A DNA stretch of 64,000 nt, from positions 48,287,283 to 48,351,282 of the forward strand of contig NC_087062.1 of the NCBI RefSeq assembly GCF_963678635.1, read 5' to 3'. The DNA is from Symsagittifera roscoffensis. Lineage: Eukaryota > Xenacoelomorpha > Acoela > Convolutidae. Numbering within the stretch: the first letter of the stretch is position 1; each line of letters begins with the position of its first letter. A program made the translations under genes and the position numbers. Below, one piece after another: positions 30,481 through 41,654 of this stretch. The notes under the pieces are model-generated. The model saw only the letters and a list, made by a program, of their open reading frames with translations. It was not told the DNA's origin and ran no database searches.

Positions 30481-31625
30481 TTAAAGGCTGTAAAATTTTC
30501 GAAAAATGATGATGGTAAAACAGATTGATAGATTTTACCAAAAATTTTTACTTGCTTTTGAAGGCACTACAATATTGAGCTCATAGAACAAAACATCTTT
30601 CATCTACGATCTTGTTTCTGTTTATTGTTCGCGATTCAAACAGTTCACAATATACATTGACACAAGCCTGCATTTTATCGAGTCTGGTATCAATTTTAAA
30701 CCGTTTCAACCATGAAGCATTTCAAAAACAAAACTTTTATATCAAATTTTCTCATAACTCAAACATTAGTAAGAGTTTTTGAATTTCAAATAAATACACG
30801 GCATTATGAGGACCTGAGTCAATGAGTCAATGCATGAAGGTTTTTTGATAGACCAGGAGTATAAAATTATTATTGCTCCGACCACTCTCGGAAAGTGGGA
30901 AGGATCTCTGGGGCTATGTCCAATTTATGAATTTTCTATTAAATTTTGACAAGTTTGGCATTGGTTTAAAGCCCTATTAACTATGATACGGATTTTGAAT
31001 TTCAAGACAAAAAGCAAAACCATAAAAAAAACGAAATGGTTTTTTCTTTGATTTGCAAATCAATTTGTGAATAATTGAAGAGAACTTGACTTTCTCATTA
31101 AATTGTAATCAAAATTCTAATTCAAATTTTGGGGTAATTTTTAGTTTAAATCAATTTGAACACTATCTTTCTTATTTTTAATTTAGCTACAGTAATGAAT
31201 TTTGCTGTTTTCATAAACATAAATCAATTGCTCTTCCAGAAAAAAAATTGTAAAACAAAAAAATTTTAACAAAACAAAAAATTTCAGAAAAAAAAATTTT
31301 TTCCTGTTTTTTTTTGTATTTTTTTCAGTAAATTATTCGGTAGTTTTGTGCTCTCCTTTGGTATAGTGAGCAGAGTTTTTGGGACTATTTTTGTTATAAT
31401 TATTATAATTGTGCTTGTTATTATAAGGATTAAGATGACAGCGATGATTATTTTATTGATTGTTATGCCGATGCTTATGATATTGATTATGATTACTAAG
31501 TTCATCATTATGTTTATTATGGTTATAATTAAGTTTTTGCGTGTTTTTTTGTAATGTTTTATGATTCATTTTGATACCTTGATCCTTATGACTTGTATCA
31601 CCATTATTGATATGATTTTTCCTAC

Positions 31626-32392
31626 TGCTGTTGTCACGCGCGATCTGCCAAAAGTGCCGAGATTATAAGTGCCCTTTGCAGAGCCATTATTAGGCGTGCT
31701 CCAAGTTATTTAGGCAACTTTTTAAAAATTTAAAAATTAAGATTATGGATAAAAATTATGGATATAAAAGAGCCCAGTTTTTTATTATTGCAAAGTGTCA
31801 AAACTTCTAACAGTTTGTTGTTGCCGTCGAAGAAATTCGAAACCAAACAAAAAAATCAGTCAAAATGAGCAGCCAACATTTTGGATTTTCGTAAGCTTTG
31901 CATTAGTTTAGTCTTATGAAAGAGTGCAAACAGCACCAAATCAACAATTGCTAAAAGTATTATTTTAATACTGTAATCTTGAGGATGTTAACACCATTAA
32001 AATAAAATAACAAAAAATACTTTTAGCAAGTGTTGTGTTGTTGCTGTTTGCAAGCTTTCTTAAGACTAAACTAATGCAGAGCATACAAAACGCCAAAACG
32101 TTGGCCGGTCTTTTTATTAGATTTTTCTGTTTTTTTTTGGTATCAAATTTCATGATTGGAACAACAAACTGTTAAAAGATTCGAACTACTTTGCAAGAAG
32201 TAAAAAACTGGGCTCATTTATTTTCATACAAGTTCTCAGATTTTTACACCTTTTAAATTTCTCAAAACTTTTAAATTGAACTATTACTTCATTAGAACAC
32301 TAATTAATAAAGTGGCCTGAAAATCTAATTGTGGCTCTACAGAGCGCACTTCTAATTTTAGTTCTTTTAGCAGAACGCGCGTGACAACAAGA
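31626..32392. mobile_element. Near-complete palindromic foldback element
   Basis: Ends TGTTGTCACGCGCG and CGCGCGTGACAACA. Arms of about 370 bp match nearly end to end: GCATTAGTTTAGTCTTA at 31901 pairs with TAAGACTAAACTAATGC at 32061; AACAGTTTGTTGTT pairs with AACAACAAACTGTT; AGAGCCCAGTTTTTT pairs with AAAAAACTGGGCTC. The centre is near 32000. No coding capacity. A MITE or foldback of unknown superfamily. Confidence 0.8.
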
Positions 32393-32423
32393 ATCATAAG
32401 AATATAATTAATCATGATGGAAC

Positions 32424-32623
32424 NNNNNNNNNNNNNNNNNNNNNNNNNNNNNNNNNNNNNNNNNNNNNNNNNNNNNNNNNNNNNNNNNNNNNNNNNNNNN
32501 NNNNNNNNNNNNNNNNNNNNNNNNNNNNNNNNNNNNNNNNNNNNNNNNNNNNNNNNNNNNNNNNNNNNNNNNNNNNNNNNNNNNNNNNNNNNNNNNNNNN
32601 NNNNNNNNNNNNNNNNNNNNNNN
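32424..32623. other. Assembly gap (200 N)
   Basis: Exactly 200 N, same length as the gap at 84-283. It falls just beyond the foldback end, a place where palindromes commonly break assembly. Confidence 0.98.
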
Positions 32624-33549
32624 TGTTTGGAGGTTGAGGGGGCTTGACATCTTCTTAGTCTCATTGTTTTTAGTTTTTTCGGCTCTTTTATTTTCTTTTT
32701 TTTTGGGTTTAATAGGTTTCGGCCTTTTCTATATCGGCTCAGTGTTTGATTTTTGACGAGCAAAAGAAGTGTTTTGATTCTGAGGTTGACGTATTAAGTT
32801 TTCAGGTGCCTGAAGTCTTGTGACAAGGTTCTGACCTTGCTCTGACAAGGTATTTTGGGCTTTTTACCTCCGGTACACTACCTTCCGATGCTTATTACTT
32901 ATTCTATTGTCTTGTCATGTTTTGTTTCAAAACTAGCCTAATTCAATTTAGTAGATTTAATTTTTTTTCTTTTGTATCGCAAGTGATGCAAAGCTCAGCT
33001 TCTTCTTTGTGTTTAGGATAATTTTTTCAGCATCGATAATAATTTCAACATTAATTAACAAAATAAATTTAGTTTACCATAACTGCATTTCTTTGTGGTT
33101 GCATGCAGTTTCCAACATTATATAGCGAACGTTTTCAACTGCGAATACTATACAGAAAAAAGATCGAATATGAAAAATGTGTTGTTTCATGAGCTCAATG
33201 TTTTACTGCCTTCAAAAGCAAGTAAAAAATTTTGCTGAGTAGCTATCGTTTCTATTTAACCATCATCAATTTTTCAAAAACTTTAAAGCCTTAAGTATAG
33301 GGCAAAAATCCATAATATTAATCATAACAAGAGTTCGAATCCTGGTCTGACCAGGTTTCTTTGTGATACCTATTAAAATGCAGTTTTTTCTCAGCGAAAT
33401 TGTGAGCAGACTTTCGATATGAACATGTTTCGTTTTGCTTTTTTTCTTTGTTTTTTTTCCTGTGAATTGTTTTCGATTTTTTTTATTGGCTCAATCAGCT
33501 AACTTTGTGTCAATTGAAATAGAATTAAGGTTTTTTTTTATAACAGGAA
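32624..33549. other. Non-coding spacer
   Basis: No gene seen. GTTCGAATCCTGGTCTGACC at 33334 resembles a tRNA T-loop, but no cloverleaf can be formed. The right end (33450-33549) already belongs to the repeat family of the next region. Confidence 0.4.
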
Positions 33550-33844
33550 CAGGGGCGGATCTAAGATTTTCCAAATTTGACGACTTTTTCTTTTTAGGCC
33601 GACCAAATTGATTTTCCCAGCTCTCCTAAAGCACTGAAAAGACGCTGTGTTATCGGAAAAGCCTTTTTTGAGCACTTTTTGGAAAATTTTGACAAAAAAA
33701 TTGGATTTTTTTGGCGCGCGCTCCCCCTCAAAGTTAGTATGTGTTGGCGCCAAAAGCGCCTTTAGAAAAATTTAAGGGTCGGTCGGCCAAAAATTGATTT
33801 CTTAAAAAGTACCAAAAAATACACCCCCCTTAAATCCGCCCCTG
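33550..33844. mobile_element. hAT-like MITE, 295 bp, with 8-bp target duplication
   Basis: Terminal inverted repeats CAGGGGCGGATCTAAG and CTTAAATCCGCCCCTG. Flanks are AACAGGAA (33542-33549) and AACAGGAG (33845-33852), matching at 7 of 8. No transposase. An 8-bp duplication and CAGGGGCGG ends are typical of hAT elements. Paralogous copies of the surrounding repeat (near 37590, 38640, 51300, 52340) lack the insertion. Confidence 0.85.
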
Positions 33845-33852
33845 AACAGGAG

Positions 33853-35819
33853 GGTGGTGGGGGTGTAAGAGTTCTGAAATTTAAAAACTCGAACTTTTTC
33901 ATTAGCAATTTTTTATTTTTTTATTTCATTGTCGGCTGACCGGTCTTCTATAGTAAAAAAAAGCCGTTTTAAGTAGTTTTTTTCCAAACTTTTAAAGATA
34001 TCCGTCTCATTTTCGATTTGGCAGGTTGTATTTCTGTGCTTGTGTTATATCGGCTTTGCATCTGAGTTAAAATTTCACAAAAAATAACGCAAGTACACGA
34101 AACAAAGCTCAGCGCTTCTAAACGCTTGGTTATTTGCACAGTAAAACAAAGTTTCATGCATTTAAGCTATGATCTCTGTATAAATTGTTTGCTGTCTGAA
34201 AATGGGCTATCTCGAAGAGCGTGCATAATTTTGAGTTCTCAGAATTCGGTTTATTAGGTCAATTTAAACCTTAATTTACCTTAACAGCTAATGAAGAGAA
34301 AACTAGTTAATTATTTGTAAGTAAAAAAGTAATTCATCATTTTCCTACCCCGGGTTGACCAAAAATGCTTATCATACAATTTTTATATATGAAAAAACGC
34401 TTATTATACAATTCCGTACAATTCCATAGGTACAGAAAATGTAAAGAAAATTCTAAGATAAGCATTTTTTATACATGGCAATTGTAGAATAAGTGTTCTT
34501 TCATTAACCAAAAAGTTGATTTTTTTTAATTCTATATCTCAAAGTTTTTGGGATGTGTTTGTGACCGAACACAATTGACTAAAACCATGGTTTACTTAAA
34601 ACTAGAGTAACCAAAGGGTTGATTGTCTGGCATTTACAATGCATTGGGAACGACCTGAATTGTGTAAGAGTTCTCTTTCACAAATCATATACTGAAATCA
34701 AATTTTTAAATTTTGGGGCAATTATTTTCAAAGATGATCAGATCAATGAAAATATCAGACATTGACCAAGGCATATGTAAACATGCCATACAAAAGAAAT
34801 AGGAGGTTTCAGCCTGTTTGAATAAAATTATCCAGAAAAATCTTTGGAAAATGTTTGTTTGAGTACAAAATTCGATTGTGGTTGAAAAAAAACAAAAACA
34901 ATTCGGGGCAATTTCAATATTACTTGGAAAATTTTTTAGTTGTCGCCATCAAAAAAAAAACGCTAGCCTTATAATTTTCAATTATGGAAGTTGTATGACA
35001 ACCTTTTTTTTCCAAAAACAGGAGTTAAAATTTTTTTTCATCGCCACACCGTTTGATTTGGTTCAAATAGCCGCTAAAATTAGCTCGAATCTTAATTCAA
35101 TGATTTTTTGAAATTGTACGAAAAATGTATGACTAGCATTTTTCCATACAATTGTTGTGTGGTTTTGTCTGATAAGCATTCTCGGTGTATGGAATTGAAG
35201 GAAGTGATCTGGCGAATTCGCGGAATCCACAACCGTGTTTGCGGTATCCGTAAGAGTTTGCTGAATCCACAATCAAATCATTAAAAAAACATTTCAATAA
35301 AATGAGCTGTCGCGGAATCCTCAACTATAAGCAGAAACCCCAAAGTGTGAGCGGAATTGGCAAATTGCAAAGGGAATCTACATTTTTGTTTGCGGATTCT
35401 AGTTACATATATAAAAAAGCTCTAAATTTTTTAATTATCCGGTGGTCAAAAGCGATTTAAATCTCAATTACTGCTAAAAAGTGAGCTACACTCAAGTGTT
35501 TGATCTCTAATCCGGCCAATTCGCACCTAACTTCAATTTGAATTCCTGCCCCCAACTTGCCCCAACTTCGATCCCAGTTCCCTTCAATTTTTAAACAATT
35601 TTAGTCTCAATTCCTGCTAACTGAAAAAAACTGAAGAAAACTAATCAATCGATCTCATTTCCTCTCAACCTCTCACAATGAAAACTCTCCCCCAAAAAGA
35701 CTCTCAACCCAATAAACTATTTGAATTCACTTTTATCTCATCTCATCTTCTTTACTGATGATTTGAAATCACATTTATCCCGAATGCTTTTTTGGTGAGA
35801 TATGCTTTCAATTGATCTC
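33853..35819. repeat. Diverged members of the U/V/W repeat family
   Basis: Begins with a V-type piece (GGTGGTGGGGGTGTAAGAGT, TTATATCGGCTTTGCATCTG) and later has scattered GCGGAATCC words around 35210-35350. Bases 34160-35150 hold nothing I recognise; the ORF 34878-35111 is poly-Lys/Phe text from AT-rich DNA. Confidence 0.55.
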
Positions 35820-37401
35820 TAAAGCTTGCTGAAAAAATCATCTCAAATACTAAAGGTACATCCGCCAATTTAATTGACCAATTGTTTGTTCGTGACTGGT
35901 TCATGATTTCCGCTGACAACTTCTTAAGTTTTTGCTTTTAAATTCCAGATTGCTTGATATTAATTTCAACATATAATAAATATAAGATAGTACTTCTAAC
36001 TACTAGATAGTAGTTCTTTTATGTTATTTGCTCATTTGAATTCCACAAAAAAGAGCTACAACATTGTACCGCTCAAAATTGCGCCAATGAATTTGCGGAA
36101 TCCGCAACAATATTTGCGAAAACCGGAACAGTTTGCGGAATCCTCAAAAATATCATGAAATGTGAGTTTGAAAAGTGAGGCAACTTCAATCTCAACTCCT
36201 GCCAACTGAAAAAAGTGAAGAAAATAAATTTATCGGTCTCAATTCTTTGCAAACACACACTATGGGGCCTCTCCCAAAAAAACCAATTGGGTTCACTCTC
36301 GTATCATCTCAATTAATGGTGATTTGAAATCACAGTAATTCAATTTTTTTTTCGGCAATATATGCTTTCAAATGATATCAAAAGCTTGCAGTAAATTTAC
36401 CTCAAATACAAAAAACTTATCCGCCGAACTAGTTAACAAAATTATTTTCGTGAAATTGTTCGTGGATTCCGCTGACAACGGTTAAGTCCTTGCTTTTAAA
36501 TTTCAGATTGCTAGATAGTAATTCTAACTATAATAATTCTAAGATTGTACTTCGAATTACTAGATAGTAATTTTTTGACCTTAGTTCCTGATTTGGGTTA
36601 CACAAAAATTCTACAACAATGTTCCACTCAAAATAGCTCCGGTGACTTTTCGATTTTCGCAAAAGTTTTTGCGGAGCTCGGAACAGCTTGCGCAAACCAC
36701 AAACAAATTTTGAAAAATATGTTTTAAAAATGAGCTGTCGCGGAATCCTCAACTGTAAGGTGATCCCCCAAAACGAAAGAGGATTCAGAAAACTATAGGC
36801 GGAATCTGCATTTTATTTGCTGGTTGTACCTACATAAAAGGAGTGCTCTAAACTTAACCTTTAGTTCACCATGTGACCACTAGCGACTTGAATCTCATTT
36901 ACGGCTAACAGTTGAGCTACACTCAAATGTCCAACCTAAACTCCTGCTAATTTACCCTTAACCTCGATCGCAACATCTGCCCCCATTTTGGCCCTATTTT
37001 CATTACAATTTCTCCCAATTTACCCACAACTTCGACCAATTCTTGCCAACTGAAAAAATTGAAGTAAGTTAATGCATTATTCAATCTCAGTTCCTCTACA
37101 CCACTCATGAGAGAACTCACCTCCAATAAAACTCTTAACCCAAAAAACTATTTGACTTTACTCTCATTCCATCTCATTTCCATTACTGATGATCTGAAAT
37201 CCCAATCATTTTTCTTCTGATCTGTGGTTTTAAATGAACTCAACATTTTGTTTGAAAATTTATCTCAATTACTAAGGGTACATCCGCCAATTTAATTAAC
37301 GATTAGTTTGTTCATGAGTTGCTCGTGGATTCCGCTTACAATCGCTAAGTCCTTGCTTTTAAATTCCAAATTGGTAGATAGTAATGCTAATTATAGTAAT
37401 T
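35820..37401. repeat. Partial U repeat unit
   Basis: Collinear with 41692-43275. It leaves the U sequence at about 37401 after GCTAATTATAGTAATTCT and enters V. Non-coding; carries TTGCGGAATCCGCAA at 36093-36107. Confidence 0.8.
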
Positions 37402-40080
37402 CTGTTTTGTTCCATTACTACATGTGCGATTGGATTTTATTTTCGAGGGGTTGTTTACATTAATGTGTCTGCTTAAGTACGATGATCTGCTTGAATAATG
37501 TATCTGCTTGAATACAATTAAACTTTTTTTCTTGCTATCAAAAAATTTTACGGCTCAGTCACCTAATTTCACTTAAAGTTTTTGTACATCAGGGGGTGGT
37601 GGGGTATAAGGGTTCTGAAAAATAAAAAAATCTAACCGCAAATTTTTTCCCTTTTTTGTTATCGGCTGATTGGTCCACTATCAAAAAAAGCCATTTTTTG
37701 TTGGTAATTTTTTTATTTTTTTTCAAGGATGTTGTCTCAATTTCTAATAGCCAGTTTGTATTTCTATGCTTGAGTTATATCGGCTTCGCATCTGTGTCTT
37801 TATTTTAAACTCCGCATTCCTAGATTTTAATTCGAACTTTAACTTTAATTGATTTTTGCAAGAACTCGTTTGGGTTAAAAAAAAGTGGTAGAATCCGCTG
37901 ACAATTGATGAATCTGCTCACAATTACGGATTCCGCTTAAACTTTTTGAGATTCCACATAGTCTCACTGATTTCTTTTAAATTTTCTAGAATTGGCTGCC
38001 AGTTGCTAAACTCAGAAAAGCTAGCAATATTTGCTGGCTTCCTAATCCGCGACAAAACAATTTTGCCGACAAAATTCATCTTACAGTTATTTGTACGCAA
38101 TTTCCAGGAAAATTTTTTTAGCGGAAAACAATTGCATGTTGGAACTTATCCAACGATTTGATTCTTGATTCCACAGACCTTCACACACTAAAATATGTAC
38201 CTATTCAGTACACAGTATGGACTCGTAATGTGCCTTTAGTAGCGCTAAGATGGCTAATTTTATGAACAACTTTTAGTTTAATTCTATTTTTACTCTTGTC
38301 GTTTCATTACTAAACGTGCGAAATCCATTACTAAATTTTATTTCCGACGTAGTGTTTGCACTAATGCATCTTATTGGATACGATGATCTGCTTGATTAGT
38401 GTATATGCTTAAATACAATTTAAAGTTTTTTTCTTGATATCACAAAACTTGTTGCTCGGAAGACTTTCTGTTTTTGCTAATTTATCAACTCTGACTTTCG
38501 ATAAGAGCAGGTTTCATTTTTTTGTCTTTTCTGTTTTTGTTCTGCTCATTGATGTTGACTTTTTTATTGGCTCAGTCACCCAGTTTTGTGTAAACTGAAA
38601 GAGAAGTATAATTTTCTACTAAAGGTTTTTGTATATCAGCGGTTGGTGGGGTGCAAGGTTTCTGAAAATTAACAGCTCAAATTTTTCTAATGGCATTTTC
38701 CCCACTATCTGCTGATTGGTCTAATATCAGTTAGAAAGCCGTTTTTAGTATTATTTTTCAAACTTTCAAAGAAGTCTGTCTGATTTTCTAATAGCCAGTT
38801 TGTATTCCTGTGCTTATGTTGTAACTGCTTCGCATCTGTGTGAACATTCTATTGAAAAACAGCATAGCAGCCTTGACTTTTTCGGTGATTGTGCTAATGG
38901 ATTCTCGTTACTTAATTAAGCCTGCTCTAAACTAAAATTTCAATTCATCGGGTGGCCAAAAGCGAGTGAAATTCTCATCTAGTACTCACACTCGAGCTAA
39001 AGTTTTTTTCGGTTGTTTATTTTGTTATCGGCCGAACAGTGAAAAAGCCGGTGTATTAGTTTTTTTCAAACTTATAAATATATCCGTCTCATTTTCTATT
39101 TGCCAGGTTGTATGTCTGTGCTTTTATTACTTCGCCTTCGCATATGTGTCAACATTTTGATCTCTACATTGCTAGATAGTAATTCTAACTTTAAATTTAA
39201 ATTGGTTTTTTTTTTGCAAGATTTCAATTTAATTTAATTTGAAAACTACTAGAATCGACTTATAATTTGAGGAATCCGGCAACAACTGCGAATTCCGCTA
39301 ACAAATTTTGCGGATTCCTCTCAGATTTTCTTGGTAAATTTTTTGCTTTAGCTTTCAATTCATTGTTTTTTTTTGCAAAAACTCGTTTGGTTTATTTTTA
39401 AAATAAATGGTAAAATCCACTGACAATTTGAGGTATTTGCTTACAATTGCGGATTCCGCTGAAAACTTTCTGGATTCCTTTCAGACTTGCTGAGTCCTTT
39501 TACTTTTTCCGGAATCGGATACCAGTTGTGAAATCCAGAAAATCTAGTTATCTTTGCTGGCTTCGGAATCCGCGACAAAACAAAACTTCTGACAAAATTA
39601 CGTTGCAGTTATTTGGACGCGATTTCCAGGGAAAACAATTATATTTTAGAACTTGCCTTAAGTTTTGAGTCTGGATTCCAGAGACCTTCACACACTAAAA
39701 TATCCGCCTATAGGTACACAGTATGGACACGTAATGGCCTTTTAGCAGCACTAGAATGGCTGATTTTTTTGATAAAGCTCAGATTAATTGTAATTTTACT
39801 CCTTTTGTTCCATTACTAAACGTGCGATTGGGTTTTTATTTTTGACGGAGTATTTGCACTAATGCTTCTGCTTCTGCTTAAATAGGATGATCTGCTTTAA
39901 AAGTGTTTCTCCTTAAATGTAATTTAAATTTTTTTCTTGATACTAAAAAATTTTATTGCTCAGAAGACTTTCTATTTTTGTTAATTTACTAACTGTGACT
40001 TTCGATGAGAACAGGTTTCTTTTTTAATTGTTTTTGTTTTTTTTTTCTGTTCGTTGTTTTCATTTTTTAAAAATGAATCA
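37402..40080. repeat. V repeat block, first copy
   Basis: Collinear with about 50968-53800, offset about 13.6 kb. Internally it repeats a module of about 1.0-1.5 kb with CGTGCGATTGGATTTTATTT, GATGATCTGCTTGAATA, GGCTCAGTCACC and TATCGGCTTCGCATCTGTGT. No gene. Confidence 0.8.
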
Positions 40081-41654
40081 GTCACCTGTTTTTGTGACCT
40101 CTCTTCTCCACAAGAAATTATTTGACTTCACTCGCATATCATCTCATCTCCATTACCGACGATGTGAAATCACTCGAATCTGAAACAGATTTTCGGTAAT
40201 CTGTGCTTTAAAAAGATCCGAAAAACTGGTGAGAAATTCATCTCAAATAATAGGGGTATACCTGCAGATTCAATTAATCAATAAATTGTTTGTAAGTTTT
40301 TTCATGGATTCCGCTCACATTGTTAAGTCCTTGCTTTTGAATCCTACATTGGTAGATAGTGAATCTAACTGCTAGATAGTAATTCTTTGAAATTTTTAGC
40401 TGATTTGAACTCCACAAAAAATAGCTACAACACTGTACCGCTCCAAATTGCTCCGGTGAGTTTGCGGAATCCGCAACAATAGTTGCGAAACCTGGAACAG
40501 TTTGCGGAATCCTCAAAAATATCATCAAATGTGAGTTGGAAAAGTGAGGCAACTTCAATCTCAATTCCTTCCAAATACCCCTAGCTTCGATCGCATTTCC
40601 TTCCCCTAACTTGCCCGCATTTCCAATCTCAATTTACCAACAACTTCGATCTCAATTCCTGGCAATTTAAAAACTGAAGTAAACTAATGCGTCGATCTCA
40701 AATTCTCTCAATCTCTCACTATGCGACCTCTGCCCAAAAAAAACTGTTACCCCAATAAAGTTTTCGAAACCACTCTCAACTCATCTCATCTCCATTTGAA
40801 CCATTGTGATGAACTATTACTGATGATTTGAAATCACTTGAATGCCAAGTACACTTTCGATTATCTGTGTTTTCAATTAATCGCAAAAGCTTGCAGGGAA
40901 ATTTATCTCAAACTCTCTAGGCCAACTTAGTTAGTTATTTCTTTGTTAGCGGGTTAGTTCGTTTTTTCCGCTGACAATGGTTAATTCCTTGCTTAAGCTT
41001 TTTTTTGCAATATCTCGGTTAGTTCAGTTTCATTTAAAAATAGTAGAATTCACCTAAAATTTAGTAATCTGTTTACAATTGTGGATTCCACTTAAAATTT
41101 TTGCGGATTACACTTAGACTTGCTGAATTTTTTTACATTTTGCAAATTTGGCTCACAGCTGTTGATTCCAGAACAACTAGCTATGTTCGCTGGTTGCGGT
41201 ATCCTCTACAAAACAATTGTGCTGACAAAATTATATTTCAGGTAATTGTGCGCAAATTCAGAAAAATGTTTTAAGTGGAAAACTCTTTTTTTTTGAATTT
41301 GTTTCAAGACCTGTCTCTGAAATTGACAGACGTACAGACATAAAAATTTGCGGCCATTCAGTAATGTGTTTAATAGCACAAAGATGGCTCATTTCATTGA
41401 TTTTTCAAATGGTAATTTTATTATTTTTGTTCCATTTCTAAATGTGTGATTGAATTTTATGTTTGAGGGTGTGTTTGCTCTGATGCATCTGCTTAAATAC
41501 GCACCAAAAATACTCAAATTGGCAAAAACTAAAAAGAAGAGGCCCATTAGAATGTTGAGTACAGAGTAGTGTAGTGCCTGAATTTATTTCATTTTTGTAC
41601 TTCATTCAGAACTTCAATTTTTATATTTCCATATTGATAAACGTTTTTTTTTGC
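40081..41654. repeat. W repeat block, first copy
   Basis: Collinear with about 53801-55600. Its last 0.7 kb (from about 40970) is also the tail of the U units. TTGCGGAATCCGCAA at 40462-40476. No gene. Confidence 0.8.

Larger units (their letters stand above)
30470..33290. repeat. Long-range inverted repeat pair enclosing a foldback element
   Basis: About 30470-30700 is the reverse complement of about 33105-33290: shared GAGCTCAT, TTACTTGCTTTTGAAGGCA and AAATGATGATGG. The pair encloses 2.4 kb including the foldback at 31626-32392 and an assembly gap. Confidence 0.65.

Noticed and set aside
31284-31554. Very hydrophobic Ile/Met/Val-rich ORFs, also at 30340-30528
   Set aside because: They come from degenerate ATT/ATG triplet runs, and both strands are open. 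No start context, conservation or other gene signal.
33330-33365. tRNA-like B box (GTTCGAATCC) at 33334
   Set aside because: No matching T-stem, no A box at the right distance and no acceptor stem. The downstream palindrome CCTGGTCTGACCAGG explains the symmetry.
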